Source: Glycomyces sp. TRM65418
GTDB taxonomy: Bacteria > Actinomycetota > Actinomycetes > Mycobacteriales > Micromonosporaceae
Length of the DNA: 64,000 nt
NCBI RefSeq assembly: GCF_019710475.1
Contig: NZ_JAJFAX010000001.1
Coordinates: forward strand, 806,001-870,000
Reading direction: 5' to 3'
The position numbers and the translations under genes are program-made. Shown here piece after piece: positions 1 through 8,991 of this stretch. Positions within the stretch are counted from its first letter, which is position 1, and each line of letters starts with the position of its first letter. The notes below the pieces were generated by a model. It saw nothing but the letters and a program-made list of their open reading frames with translations, had not been told where the DNA came from and searched no databases.

Positions 1-714
1 CGGACGCGGAGGCATCATGCGCGGGCTCGGGCGGGGACCGCCCGGGCGCTCGCCGCCGCCTTCAGCGGGGGCCGGACGCGCTTTGGAGCCGGCGCCGCCG
101 GCGACGCCGAACGGGTTCTTGGGGCCGGGCTTCGGCGCGCCCGGACGGGCGGCCGGAGCGGGCTTGGGGCCGGGCTTCGGCGCGGCCGCGGCGCGCTTGG
201 CGGCCTCGGCCTGCTCCTGCTGACGCTTGAGCAGCTCCTCGGCGCGCTTCTGCTCCGCGGCCACTTCGATGTCGCGGGCGGACGCCGGCTTCGCCTCGGC
301 GGGCTGCGGCGCGGCCGGGGCCTTGGGGCCCGGCTTCGGGGCCGCGGGAGCGGCCGCACCCGGCTTCGGGGCGGCCTTCTTGGCCTTCTTGGCCTCGGCT
401 TCGGCCTTCGCCTCGGACTTGGCGTCGACCTTGGCCTGCATGATCTTGGACGGGCTCGGTGCCGCCGGGCGCGGACCCTTGGGGGCCGCCGCCTTCGCGG
501 GCTCGGGCGTCGGGGACTCGTTGTTCCCGGCCGACGCTGCCGGGGCGCCCTGTGCGGCGTCGTACTCCTGCCGCAGCCGACGCGCCACCGGCGCTTCGAC
601 CGTGCTCGACGCTGACTTCACGAACTCCCCCATGTCCCCGAGCTTCGCGAGCAGTTCTTTGCTCGTCGTGCCCAGTTCCTTGGCAAGTTCATGTACGCGG
701 GGCTTTGCTGCCAC
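1..714 (-). CDS. infB: Translation initiation factor IF-2, N-terminal part (cut by window edge)
   Basis: IF-2 is the GTPase that places initiator tRNA on the 30S subunit. Only the first 238 codons are present; the GTPase and later domains lie beyond base 1. A GTG start at 714-712 opens a protein beginning [15 protein letters not shown] and continuing through a [19 protein letters not shown] segment, which is the standard actinobacterial IF-2 N-terminal module. The start has a GAGGAG ribosome binding site about six bases upstream. The rest of the visible part is Ala/Pro/Gly/Lys-rich low-complexity sequence, as is usual between the IF-2 N-terminal helices and the G domain in actinobacteria. It lies downstream of ylxR and nusA, the classic nusA operon order. 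Confidence 0.95.
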   Translation of the reverse strand, partial: MAAKPRVHELAKELGTTSKELLAKLGDMGEFVKSASSTVEAPVARRLRQEYDAAQGAPAASAGNNESPTPEPAKAAAPKGPRPAAPSPSKIMQAKVDAKSEAKAEAEAKKAKKAAPKPGAAAPAAPKPGPKAPAAPQPAEAKPASARDIEVAAEQKRAEELLKRQQEQAEAAKRAAAAPKPGPKPAPAARPGAPKPGPKNPFGVAGGAGSKARPAPAEGGGERPGGPRPSPRMMPPRP

Positions 715-794
715 TGCACTCCTCAATTCGAGGTCGTACGGGCAGCGCCCGCCGACCTTATCTACCGACTAGCAACGTGTTCATTCGAAGAACT

Positions 795-1169
795 TCATCG
801 CGTGGTCTTCATTCGGTCTCTACCTGCTTCGTGTGCGGGAGCCGGCCTCTCGGCCGACTCCGACTCGACATGGGTTCGCACCGCGGCGACGTCTGCCGGT
901 CCCTCGATTCTGAGGGCCCGAGCGAACGCACGCTTACGAACTGCCTGTTCAAGGCAGTTCAGGTCGTGGTGCACATGGGCTCCGCGGCCGCTGAGGCGGC
1001 GCTGCGGGTCCGGAACCAGGCGGTTCTGGGAACCCTCAGAGCGTTGAACGACGACGCGCAGCAGCTCGGAGGCCGATGCGCGTCTGCGGCATCCCACACA
1101 GGTGCGGACTACCGCAGCGTCACGTTGCGATCCGATGTTCAGTCTACCTCCCAGACCGTCGACCGCCAC
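795..1169 (-). CDS. ylxR: YlxR/DUF448 family RNA-binding protein
   Basis: Small basic protein of the YlxR family, encoded between nusA and infB in most Gram-positive bacteria. Family members bind RNA or nucleoid components; the exact role is unsettled. The diagnostic [19 protein letters not shown] segment is followed by a GRGAHVH motif and the helix containing [10 protein letters not shown]. The start is uncertain. GTG at 1169 overlaps the nusA end by 26 bp and has GGAGGAG about 13 bases upstream. A CTG at 1142 would sit just after the nusA stop with GGGAGG at good spacing, and an ATG at 1214 is also in frame. Family length (about 90-110 residues) fits the shorter choices. The close coupling to nusA indicates one transcript. 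Confidence 0.82.
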   Translation of the reverse strand: MAVDGLGGRLNIGSQRDAAVVRTCVGCRRRASASELLRVVVQRSEGSQNRLVPDPQRRLSGRGAHVHHDLNCLEQAVRKRAFARALRIEGPADVAAVRTHVESESAERPAPAHEAGRDRMKTTR

Positions 1170-2178
1170 CGGCCGGGCCGGTCTCCTCCTTCGTACCGCC
1201 CGACACATGCGCATCCGACTTGATGTCGATGCGCCAGCCGGTGAGGCGCGCGGCGAGCCGCGCGTTCTGGCCTTCGCGGCCGATCGCCAGCGACAACTGG
1301 TAGTCCGGGACGACCACCTCAGTGGAGCGGGTCGCCTCGTCGACCACCCGCACCGACAGGGTCTTCGCCGGGGACAGGGCGTTCGCGACGAAGCGGGCGG
1401 GGTCGGCGTCCCAGTCGACGATGTCGATCTTCTCGCCGCCCAGCTCGCTCATGACCGCGCGCACGCGCGAGCCCATCGGGCCGATGCACGCGCCCTTGGC
1501 GTTGACGTCCTTCGTTGTGGCGCGCACCGCGATCTTGGAACGGTGACCGGCCTCACGCGCGATCGCGGGGATCTCCACCGCGCCCTCGTCGATCTCGGGG
1601 ACCTCGAACGCGAAGAGCTTCTTGACCAATGCGGGGTGGGTGCGCGACAGCGTGATCTGCGGGCCGCGGGCGGTGCGGTTCACCTGGATGACGATCGCGC
1701 GCAGCCGCTTGCCGTGCTCGTAGTTCTCGCCGGGCACCTGCTCGTTGAGCGGCAGCGTGGCCTCGATCTTGCCGAGGTCCACGGTGACGATGCCGCGCTC
1801 GTTGCGCTCCCCGTGCGCCTGGACGACACCGGTGACGATGTCGCCCTCCTTGCCGGAGTACTCGCCGTAGTTCACCTCGTCCGCGGCCTCGCGCAGCCGC
1901 TGCAGGATGACCTGCTTCGCGGTCTGGGCCGCGATGCGGCCGAAGCCCTCGGGGGTGTCGTCGCGCTCGGAGACGACCTCGCCCTCTTCGTTCAACACTG
2001 GCACCAAGACATTGGCGATCCCGCTGTCGCGGTTCACCACCACGCGCGCGCGCTCATCGGCCCCGGGGGTGTGCTTATAGGCGGTCAGCAGCGCCGATTC
2101 GATAGCGCCGAGGATGGTCTCGAAAGGGATGTCGCGCTCGCGTTCCAGCGACCGCAGCGCGGCCAGGTCGATATGCAC
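1144..2178 (-). CDS. nusA: Transcription termination/antitermination protein NusA
   Basis: NusA binds RNA polymerase and nascent RNA and modulates pausing, termination and antitermination. At 344 residues it has the short Gram-positive architecture: N-terminal RNAP-binding domain (about 1-105, with [19 protein letters not shown]), an S1 domain (about 110-180, with GDIVTGVV), then two KH domains (about 200-335, with [18 protein letters not shown] and [18 protein letters not shown]). There are no C-terminal acidic repeats. The start is GTG at 2178 with AAGGAG nine bases upstream. It is preceded by rimP and followed by ylxR and infB on the same strand, the conserved rimP-nusA-ylxR-infB operon. 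Confidence 0.97.
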   Translation of the reverse strand: MHIDLAALRSLERERDIPFETILGAIESALLTAYKHTPGADERARVVVNRDSGIANVLVPVLNEEGEVVSERDDTPEGFGRIAAQTAKQVILQRLREAADEVNYGEYSGKEGDIVTGVVQAHGERNERGIVTVDLGKIEATLPLNEQVPGENYEHGKRLRAIVIQVNRTARGPQITLSRTHPALVKKLFAFEVPEIDEGAVEIPAIAREAGHRSKIAVRATTKDVNAKGACIGPMGSRVRAVMSELGGEKIDIVDWDADPARFVANALSPAKTLSVRVVDEATRSTEVVVPDYQLSLAIGREGQNARLAARLTGWRIDIKSDAHVSGGTKEETGPAGGGRRSGR

Positions 2179-2252
2179 CCGTTCTCCTTAAGTCTTGAGT
2201 TGTCCTCACCGCGGCCGTTCAAGGCGTGCGAGCCACGTCTTCGAGCAGACGC

Positions 2253-2729
2253 TCATCTCAGCTCGATCTGCACCTTGCCGGGCCCCAGCTCGGCATAGGT
2301 AGCCGAGCGGCGCACGCCGTCGGCTTCTAGTTCGATCCCCCGCTCGCTGGTGGCCGTGACGCGCCCGATGACGGGCTCCTCCCCGATGTGCACGGCTACC
2401 AAGCGCCCAATATTACGCCGCCAGTGCCGGGGCTCGGTCAGCGGACGGTCCACGCCCGGCGAGGACACTTCCAGGGTATATGCGGCCTCCGCGAAGGGCC
2501 CGCCCGTGGAGTCGGCCTCGTCCAGCGCCTTCGAGCAGGCCTTGGAGACGACGGCCACGTCGTCCAGGCTGATCCCGCCGTCCTTGTCGACGAGGACGCG
2601 GACGAGCATCCGCCGGCCGGCCTTGGTGACCTGGAGCCCCTCCAGGTCGTATCCCGCCGCGGCGACCGCCGGGGTCAGGATCGCCTCCACCGTCGTCTGA
2701 AGCTCAGCGGCTCGCCGCTCCGCACCCAT
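2253..2729 (-). CDS. rimP: Ribosome maturation factor RimP
   Basis: RimP assists late maturation of the 30S subunit. The 158-residue protein has the two-domain family layout: an N-terminal alpha/beta domain containing GYDLEGLQV and RMLVRVLVDKDGGISLDDVA, the central LEVSSPGVDRPLTEPRHW signature, and a C-terminal SH3-like barrel (GRLVAVHIGEEPVIGRV). Its length is normal. It is the first gene of the rimP-nusA-ylxR-infB run, separated from nusA by about 75 bp, and is divergent from the lipoprotein gene at 2811. The ATG at 2729 is preceded by AAGGAGAG. Confidence 0.97.
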   Translation of the reverse strand: MGAERRAAELQTTVEAILTPAVAAAGYDLEGLQVTKAGRRMLVRVLVDKDGGISLDDVAVVSKACSKALDEADSTGGPFAEAAYTLEVSSPGVDRPLTEPRHWRRNIGRLVAVHIGEEPVIGRVTATSERGIELEADGVRRSATYAELGPGKVQIELR

Positions 2730-2810
2730 GCGCTCTCCTTCTTATCGGCTATTTCGCCGAGATTAACCGCCCGAAGACAGAAAGGAAAGGCAGCCTGGGA
2801 AACTGGGTGG

Positions 2811-3206
2811 GTGTTCACGACCCGACGCGGACTCCTGGTGGGGGCGGCCGTTCTCGCGGCCGCCGGGTGCACCCGGGAGCCGGCGAAGATCATCACCTCC
2901 GACGCGGACCTCACCGCAGCGCTTCGCACCGCGCGCTCACTGGCCCAGGGGGCCGAGGCCCTCGGTTTCAGCGACATCGCCGAAGACCACCTGACCCACG
3001 CGGCCACGTTGGAGCGGCTGCTGCGACCCGCCTCGATCGGCGAGGAGGCGACCGAGGCCCCCGCGGACGTCGCCGCCCTCGCCGAGGCCGAGGCGGCCGG
3101 CAGCCGCGAGGCCGCCGACGCCTGCCTCGCCACCGACTCGGACTACGCCGTGCTCCTCGGCGAGATCGCGGCCGCCCGAGCCGCCCATGCGGCGGTGCTC
3201 GCATGA
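2811..3206 (+). CDS. Probable lipoprotein, partner of the ferritin-like protein
   Basis: A 131-residue protein beginning with a twin-arginine-containing signal peptide (VFTTRRGLLVGAAVLAAAG) that ends in a lipobox, LAAAGC. This predicts a lipidated, surface-anchored protein. The mature part is Ala/Glu-rich and helical (for example SLAQGAEALGFSDIAEDHLTHA) with no motif I can name. The GTG at 2811 is chosen because it starts directly at the signal peptide; the ribosome binding site is weak. Its TGA overlaps the ATG of the next gene (ATGA), so the two are translationally coupled. Divergent from rimP, an arrangement I recall in other actinobacteria. Function unknown. Confidence 0.75.
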   Translation: MFTTRRGLLVGAAVLAAAGCTREPAKIITSDADLTAALRTARSLAQGAEALGFSDIAEDHLTHAATLERLLRPASIGEEATEAPADVAALAEAEAAGSREAADACLATDSDYAVLLGEIAAARAAHAAVLA

Positions 3207-3616
3207 CGGCGGTCGACACCGGCCTGGCGGCCGAGTACGCGGCGATCTACGCCTACGGCGCGGCGGCCGTCCACCTCGACGGCGACCCCCGCGCGATGGC
3301 CGAAGCCCTCGAGTCCGAGCACCGTTCGCGCCGCGACGCGCTGCTGGACTTCTACGACGAGCACGGGCGCGAAGCGGCCCCCGCCGCACCGGGCTACGAC
3401 ATCGAGCCGATCCAGGACGCCGCGGGCGCGCAGGAACTCCTGCTCACCGTGGAACAGCAGGTGACCGCCGCCTGGCGGGCGGGCGTGGCCGCGACCGACC
3501 CGAACGAGCGGGAGATCTGCCTGCGGATGTACGCCGACTCGGCGGTGTCGCTCGCGCGGTGGAGGCTCGCGATCGGCCGCCCGGTCGCCGACCCCTGGCC
3601 GGGCCGCCCGGCGTAG
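3203..3616 (+). CDS. DUF4439 ferritin-like domain protein
   Basis: A 137-residue helical protein that looks like the actinobacterial DUF4439 ferritin-like family. Helices carry spaced acidic and histidine residues (EYAAIYAYGAAAVHLDG, EALESEHRSRRDALLDFYDE) and end in a segment with YADSAVSLARWRLAIGRP. Ferritin-like four-helix bundles often hold a di-iron site, but metal ligands cannot be assigned with certainty from the sequence alone. The ATG at 3203 overlaps the stop of the preceding lipoprotein gene by 4 bp. The pairing suggests that the lipoprotein and this protein act together at the cell surface or membrane; that is inference. Confidence 0.78.
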   Translation: MTAVDTGLAAEYAAIYAYGAAAVHLDGDPRAMAEALESEHRSRRDALLDFYDEHGREAAPAAPGYDIEPIQDAAGAQELLLTVEQQVTAAWRAGVAATDPNEREICLRMYADSAVSLARWRLAIGRPVADPWPGRPA

Positions 3617-3652
3617 ACACCGACGCGGCCGCCGGGGAGTGGACGCGGAGGC

Positions 3653-3699
3653 ATACCCTGTATCCACGAGTTGCATACCAGTTATGCCATACTCGGTAT
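3653..3699. promoter_or_regulatory. Cluster of three AT-rich palindromes upstream of padR (candidate operator)
   Basis: Three inverted repeats occur within 47 bp in otherwise very GC-rich DNA: ATAC-CCT-GTAT at 3653-3663, GCATA-CCAGT-TATGC at 3673-3687, and ATAC-TCG-GTAT at 3689-3699. They lie 62-108 bp upstream of the padR start. PadR regulators commonly bind AT-rich dyads in their own promoters, so autoregulation of padR and the ABC transporter genes is likely. This is inferred from position and symmetry only. Confidence 0.45.
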
Positions 3700-3760
3700 C
3701 TCTTCAAGGCGAGGAGATCAGTACTGCGCTCAGCAGTTCATAGCGATACGAGGTTTGCAC

Positions 3761-4372
3761 ATGAGTGTCAAGCACAGCCTCCTGGCGCTGCTCGAACGGG
3801 GACCCGCCTACGGTTACCAGTTGCGAGCCGCCTTCGAGAGCGCCACGGGCAACACCTGGCCGCTCAACATCGGTCAGGTGTACACCACCCTCAACCGGCT
3901 CGAACGCGACGAGCTCGTGGAGGCGCTGCCCGAGAACGAGTCCGGGCAGCGCCCCTACCGGATCACCGAGACCGGCCGCCGCCACCTCGCGAGCTGGTTC
4001 GCCTCCCCCGTCGAGGCCGCGGACCGCCCCCGGGACGAGCTCACCATCAAGCTCGCCCTGGCCGTGACCACCCCGGGCGTCGACGTCGCCGACGTCATCC
4101 AGCGCCAACGCCACGCGACCCTGCGCCTGCTCCAGGAGTACACCCGCCTCAAGGCCGCCGAAGACCGCCCCGAGCTGGCCTGGCGGCTCGTGCTCGAGTC
4201 GATGATCTTCCGCGCCGAGGCCGAGGTCCGCTGGCTCGACCACACCGAGGCCGTCGTGGCCCGCTCCGAACGCCCCGCCCCCTCCCGGTTCCCCCATGTG
4301 CACGGCGACGGCGCCGACCCCGCCGCTCCGGTGCGCATGAGTCCCGAGCTCGACCAGTCCGAAACCCACTGA
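3761..4372 (+). CDS. PadR-family transcriptional regulator
   Basis: A 203-residue regulator with the PadR winged-helix domain at residues 1-85 (MSVKHSLLALLERGPAYGYQ, then LNIGQVYTTLNRLERDELV and PYRITETGRRHL) and a C-terminal helical dimerisation region typical of the Vir/PadR-s2 group. PadR proteins usually repress neighbouring transporter or detoxification genes and are released by small molecules. The ATG at 3761 is chosen over an upstream in-frame ATG because the family N-terminus starts exactly here and GAGG lies upstream. The gene ends 19 bp before the ABC transporter ATPase, so it probably controls that operon and itself through the palindromes at 3653-3699. Confidence 0.92.
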   Translation: MSVKHSLLALLERGPAYGYQLRAAFESATGNTWPLNIGQVYTTLNRLERDELVEALPENESGQRPYRITETGRRHLASWFASPVEAADRPRDELTIKLALAVTTPGVDVADVIQRQRHATLRLLQEYTRLKAAEDRPELAWRLVLESMIFRAEAEVRWLDHTEAVVARSERPAPSRFPHVHGDGADPAAPVRMSPELDQSETH

Positions 4373-4391
4373 GAGAAAACGCGGTACCCCC

Positions 4392-5115
4392 ATGACCGTC
4401 CTGCACCTCAAAGGCGTGAGCCGTGTCCACGGCACCGGCGAGAACGCCGTCCACGCCCTGATCGAGGCCGATCTCACGATCGCCGCCGGAGAACTCGTGG
4501 CCATCATGGGCCCCTCCGGCTCCGGCAAGTCCACCCTGCTCAACCTCGCCGGCGGGCTCGACGCCCCGACGTCCGGCGAGGTCCTGGTCGAGGGCATCGT
4601 CCTCGCCTCGCTGAACAAGAAGCAGCTCGCGGCGCTGCGGCGGCGCAGCGTCGGCTACGTGTTCCAGGACTACAACCTGGTGCCGAGCCTGACGGCGGCC
4701 GAGAACGCGGCCCTGCCGCTCGAACTCGACGGCCTCAGCGCGGGCAAGGCCCGCAAGCTGGCGCTCGCCGCGCTCGAAGAGGTCGGCCTGGACGTCAAGC
4801 AGGCGGACCGGTTCCCCGACGAGATCTCCGGCGGTCAGGCGCAGCGCGTCGCCATCGCCCGGGCCCTCATCGGCGAGCGCCGGCTCGTGCTCGCCGACGA
4901 GCCGACCGGCGCGCTCGACTCGACCACCGGAGAGGAGGTGCTCAAGCTGCTGCGCCGCCGCTGCGACGCGGGCGCCGCCGGCCTGCTGGTCACCCACGAC
5001 GCCAGGCACGCCGGCTGGGCCGACCGCGTGGTGTTCCTGCGCGACGGCCGCATCGTCGACGCCTCCGCCCCGCTGGGCGGCGCCGAGACCCTGCTCGAAG
5101 GGGCGGGGTCGTTAG
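4392..5115 (+). CDS. ABC transporter ATP-binding protein (LolD/MacB-type); no in-frame stop
   Basis: ATPase partner of the FtsX-like permease that follows. Walker A is GPSGSGKST (near residue 40), the Q-loop region VFQDYNLVPSLT, signature ISGGQAQRVAIARAL, Walker B LVLADEPTGALD, and the H-loop VTHD. The C-terminal RVVFLRDGRIVD segment is typical of this subfamily, whose members end about 20 residues later. Here the frame does not close: it stays open to 6779, overlapping the permease in another frame. A TAG at 5113-5115, immediately before the permease ATG, is one frame off, just after the run GGGGCGGGG. Removing one G would end the protein in ...LLEGAGR. I therefore give 5115 as the likely biological end. 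A sequencing indel or a true frameshift is possible. Confidence 0.8.
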
Positions 5116-7950
5116 ATGGGATCGAGGATGATGGCCGGCCAGCGCCTGGCCTTCAGGATCGCGCGGCGCGAAGCACTGCGCTACAAGGGACGGTCGGTCC
5201 TGTCGATCGCCCTCCTGGGACTGCCGCTGCTCGGCGTCGCCATCGGCGCGAGCGCCTACGACACCGCGTCGCTGTCGCCGGAGGAGACCGCGGTCCAGTA
5301 CCTCGGCGAGAACGACGCCTTCATCGAGCCGGCCTTCCCGGGGGAGCCGATCACCCAGTACACATGGGACAGCGAGTACCCGTGGTGGGAGCTGGAGGAG
5401 TACGACGAGGACAAGGAGCCCCGGGGGATCACCCATGCGGAGCTCCTCGCCGAACTGCCGGTGGGCTCCTGGGCCGTCCCGTACAGCACCTGGAACGACA
5501 CCGGCCAGCAGGTGCAGGTCGAGACCCCGGACGGGCTCGGCGATCTCGCCGTGCTCGGCTACGACCTGAGCGACCCGACCTACGAGGCCGCCGGCTTCGA
5601 ATACCTCGAAGGATCGAGCCCGGTCCGCGACGAGGTGGTCCTCTCCGAGGACGCGGCCTCGCACCTGGAGGTCGGCGTCGGCGACACGATCACCCTGGTG
5701 AAGGGCGCCGCCACCGAAGAGCACGAAGTCAGCGGGATCGTCGAGATCCCCTGGGATATCAACGGGCGCTTCGCGATCGCCCCGTTCTTCCCGGACGGCT
5801 CGAGCGGGTGGCTGGTGGACACCCCCGAGGAGCTCACCCACGAGGACGCGCTGGCGCTCAACGAGGCCGGGCTGTCCGTGTGGGCGACCTTGCTGGTCGA
5901 CACACCCCCCACCTCCCCGGACGGCGGGACCTACGAGGACCCGATGGACGCGGCCATGCTCACGATCTTCGGCCTCATCGTGGTGACCGTGATCATGGAG
6001 GTCGTGCTGCTCGCGGGTCCCGCGTTCGCGATCAGCGCCCGGCGGCGCACCCGCGAGTTCGCGCTCATGAGCGCCACCGGGGCGACCCCCGCGCAGATCC
6101 GCCACACGGTCCTGGCCGGCGGCATCCTGTTCGGGCTCATCGCGGCCCTCACCGCGGTCCTCGTGGGCATCGGCGTGGTCGCGCTCGGCCGGCCGCTGCT
6201 CGAACAGCTCGTCGGGCACCGCACCCCCGGCCTGCGGGTCCTGCCGTGGCTCCAAGCCGGGCTCGTCGCGGTCGCGATCGCCACCGGTCTGCTCTCGGCG
6301 CTCGCCGCCGCGGTCAGCGCCTCGCGCATCAACGTGGTCGCGGCACTCATGGGGCGCACCCCGGGCCGCAAGGGCTCGAAGCGGTGGCTGGTGGTCGGCC
6401 TGGCCATGGTCGGCGGCGGCGTCGCCGCCGGGTTCGCGGGCATCACCATCTGGAACCTGCCGCTCATGGCGGGCGCCATCGTCCTGCTGCAACTGGGACT
6501 GGTGGCCTGCACTCCGGCGCTGCTCGCGCTCACCGCGAAGCTCGGCCGCTGGCTGCCGCTCTCCCCGCGCATGGCGCTGCGGGAGGCCGGACGCAACCGC
6601 GGTTCGGCCGCTCCGGCGATCGCCGCGGTCCTCGGCGTCGTGGCGGGCGGCATGGCCCTCTCGCTGACCGTGGCCGCCGACAACGTGCGCGCCGAGAGCC
6701 GGTACGAGCACCTGCTGCCGCAGGGCACCGCCGCGCTGACCCTGCACAGCCAGGTGAACTGGGATCCCGAGACCGATGAGCCGGAGGAGGAGGTCCGCTG
6801 GGACGCCGCGGAACTCGAAGCCGAGACGAGGCTCGGGCAGCACCTGGACGACCTGGAGTTGGTCCGCGTGCCGATCAGCGACGTCGGCGACGTGTGCGGG
6901 AGGGAGGCGGACTTCGAACCCGATGCCGACCTCTACTGCTCCATGCAGCTGACCAGGCCCGACGCCAACATGTGCTCGTACTGGGACGCCGAGCTCACGA
7001 CCGACGAGGCGGTCGAGGCGGCCGTGGCCGAGGCCAGGGACGATCCCCGCTGCGACGAGACGGCGCAGTCCTACGGGTACGGCTTCTACGAGGTTCCCAC
7101 CAGCACCGATCCGAAGATCGTGGCGACCTATACGGAGCTCGAGGGCGACGAGCTCGACGCCGCCGTGGCGGTCTTGGAGGGCGGCGGCGTCCTCGTCTCG
7201 GATCCATGGGCGATCACCGACGAAGGCACCGTGGTGTTCCGGCAGGAGGTCTCGGAGTACGTCGAGTCGGGCCCGGAGCCCGAGCCGACGGTCTATGAGG
7301 TGGAGGTGCCGGCCATGGCCGTCGACAAGCACCTGCTGGGTTTCGCCCGGGTCTTCCTCAGCCCCGAGGCGGCGGAGCAGCTGGCCATGGTCGAGTCGAA
7401 GTGGTCCCACTTGTACCTGGTCGAGACCTCCACCGAGATCGACGGCCCGGTCGACGAGGCCGTTTCGGCCGCCTTGAACACGGATATGGCCGACGGCACG
7501 GTGTGGTCGCAGTTCCGCGTGACCGACTACAACGACCTCACCACGTTCTACATCATGCTGGCCGTGGCCGCGCTCTGCGCGCTCATCACGCTCGGGTCGA
7601 CGGCGGTGTCGACGGGGCTCATCATCGCCGAGCAGCGGCGGGACATGACCACGCTCGGCGCGGTCGGCGCGGCGCCGGGTCTGCGCAAGCGGTTCGCGAT
7701 GTGGCAGACGATCATGATCGCGGTGTTCGGCGCCGTGCTCGGCACGATAGCCGGCGTGATCGGGTACGCCCTGATCCGCGAGGCGCTCAACCGGCCCATG
7801 ATGAATCAGTACCCGTTCGAGACCCTCTACGGCTGGGAGCTGCCGTGGGCGAACTTCGGGATCATTCTGGTGGCCGTCCCGGTCATCGCCGCGATCGGCG
7901 CGCTCGTGTTCACCCGCGCGAAGCTGCCGAGCGAGCGGCGGCTGACGTGA
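5116..7950 (+). CDS. FtsX-type ABC transporter permease
   Basis: A 944-residue permease with one N-terminal membrane span (about residues 28-45), a large extracytoplasmic domain (about 46-275), a first FtsX block of three spans (about 278-400; it includes RRRTREFALMSATGATPAQI), a further pair of spans around 430-475, a second N-terminal-like span following MALREAGRNRG, another extracytoplasmic domain, and a final FtsX block (about 810-935; RRDMTTLGAVGAAPGLRKRF). This duplicated arrangement is common in actinobacterial antibiotic/lipid ABC systems. The second ectodomain has several Cys residues. ATG at 5116 follows a TAG directly; ATGs at 5128 and 5131 are alternative starts. Forms an operon with padR and the ATPase. 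Substrate unknown. Confidence 0.92.
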   Translation: MGSRMMAGQRLAFRIARREALRYKGRSVLSIALLGLPLLGVAIGASAYDTASLSPEETAVQYLGENDAFIEPAFPGEPITQYTWDSEYPWWELEEYDEDKEPRGITHAELLAELPVGSWAVPYSTWNDTGQQVQVETPDGLGDLAVLGYDLSDPTYEAAGFEYLEGSSPVRDEVVLSEDAASHLEVGVGDTITLVKGAATEEHEVSGIVEIPWDINGRFAIAPFFPDGSSGWLVDTPEELTHEDALALNEAGLSVWATLLVDTPPTSPDGGTYEDPMDAAMLTIFGLIVVTVIMEVVLLAGPAFAISARRRTREFALMSATGATPAQIRHTVLAGGILFGLIAALTAVLVGIGVVALGRPLLEQLVGHRTPGLRVLPWLQAGLVAVAIATGLLSALAAAVSASRINVVAALMGRTPGRKGSKRWLVVGLAMVGGGVAAGFAGITIWNLPLMAGAIVLLQLGLVACTPALLALTAKLGRWLPLSPRMALREAGRNRGSAAPAIAAVLGVVAGGMALSLTVAADNVRAESRYEHLLPQGTAALTLHSQVNWDPETDEPEEEVRWDAAELEAETRLGQHLDDLELVRVPISDVGDVCGREADFEPDADLYCSMQLTRPDANMCSYWDAELTTDEAVEAAVAEARDDPRCDETAQSYGYGFYEVPTSTDPKIVATYTELEGDELDAAVAVLEGGGVLVSDPWAITDEGTVVFRQEVSEYVESGPEPEPTVYEVEVPAMAVDKHLLGFARVFLSPEAAEQLAMVESKWSHLYLVETSTEIDGPVDEAVSAALNTDMADGTVWSQFRVTDYNDLTTFYIMLAVAALCALITLGSTAVSTGLIIAEQRRDMTTLGAVGAAPGLRKRFAMWQTIMIAVFGAVLGTIAGVIGYALIREALNRPMMNQYPFETLYGWELPWANFGIILVAVPVIAAIGALVFTRAKLPSERRLT

Positions 7951-7964
7951 CACGCTGAGCCGGG

Positions 7965-8002
7965 ACGGAGCCCGCCGGCGCGTTCGCGCCGGCGGGCTCC
8001 GT
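7965..8002. terminator. Strong hairpin terminator between convergent genes
   Basis: A perfect 17-bp stem (7965-7981 pairing with 7986-8002) with a GTTC loop lies just after the permease stop and about 90 bp from the 3' end of map on the other strand. It could serve both directions. Confidence 0.85.
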
Positions 8003-8094
8003 CGTCGTCCGCGGCGGCGCCGGCTCAACCCCTCGGAGACATCGGCATCTCGCTGACCGGCGCCGCCGCGCCTCAGACTATGAGACCGATGCCA

Positions 8095-8991
8095 CTACAG
8101 CTTGCCTTCGGGCGTGCCGGCCGGGACGCCGCCGGAGGGCATCGTGAGGATCTCGAAGCCGTCCTCGGTCACGAGCAGGGTGTGCTCGAACTGGGCGGAC
8201 CACTTGCGGTCGCGGGTGACGGCGGTCCAGCCGTCCTCCCACATCTCGTGGTCGGCGACGCCGAGGTTGATCATCGGCTCGATCGTGAAGGTCATGCCCG
8301 CCTCGATCTCGACTTCCAGGCCGGGGTTGTCGTAGTGCGGCACGTAGAGGCCCGAGTGGAAGGCCGTGCCGATGCCGTGGCCGGTGAACTGGCGGACCAC
8401 GCCGTAGTCGAACCGGGAGGCGTAGGCCTCGATGACCTTGCCGACCACGTTGAGCTGCCGGCCGGGCTTGACGGCCTTGATGCCGCGCCAAGTGGCCGTC
8501 CACGTGCGCTCGACCAGGTCGCGGGCCTCCTGGGACACGTCCCCGGCGAGGAAGGTGGCGTTGCAGTCGCCGTGCACGCCGCCGATGAACGCGGTGATGT
8601 CGACATTGACGATGTCGCCGTCCTGGACCACGGTGGAGTCGGGGATGCCGTGGCAGATGACCTCGTTGAGCGAGGTGCAGCACGACTTGGGATAGCCGCG
8701 GTACCCGAGGGTCGACGGATAGGCGCCGAGGTCGCACAGGTACTCGTGGACGATGCGGTCGAGCTCGTCCGTGGTGACGCCGGGGGCGACGGCCTTGCCG
8801 ACCTCCACGAGAGCGTCGGCGGCGATGCGGCCGGCGATGCGCATCCGCTCGATCGTCTCGGCGTCCTTGACCTCGGACCCGTGGAACGGGGAGGGCGCGG
8901 GCTTGCCGACGTACTCGGGCCGTTCGATGGACTCGGGGACGCTCCGGCGGGGGCTCTGCCTGCCTGGGCGCAGCGCGGGACGGGAATTCAT
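8095..8991 (-). CDS. map: Methionine aminopeptidase, type I
   Basis: Removes the initiator methionine from nascent proteins in the cytoplasm. The 298-residue protein has the pita-bread fold with all five metal ligands visible: the two Asp in [17 protein letters not shown], His in [13 protein letters not shown], Glu in TIEPM, and Glu in [13 protein letters not shown]. About 40 extra N-terminal residues precede the catalytic domain, as in the longer actinobacterial MetAP (MapB-type), where a PxxP-like SH3-binding segment is found. The ATG at 8991 has only a weak ribosome binding site. The gene stands alone on the minus strand downstream of a 438-bp gap. Confidence 0.97.
   Translation of the reverse strand: MNSRPALRPGRQSPRRSVPESIERPEYVGKPAPSPFHGSEVKDAETIERMRIAGRIAADALVEVGKAVAPGVTTDELDRIVHEYLCDLGAYPSTLGYRGYPKSCCTSLNEVICHGIPDSTVVQDGDIVNVDITAFIGGVHGDCNATFLAGDVSQEARDLVERTWTATWRGIKAVKPGRQLNVVGKVIEAYASRFDYGVVRQFTGHGIGTAFHSGLYVPHYDNPGLEVEIEAGMTFTIEPMINLGVADHEMWEDGWTAVTRDRKWSAQFEHTLLVTEDGFEILTMPSGGVPAGTPEGKL

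Noticed and set aside
4990-8028. 1012-codon minus-strand open frame across the ABC genes
   Set aside because: It is antisense to the ATPase and permease, is Arg/Asp/Gly/His-rich and has no domain; a GC-driven shadow frame.
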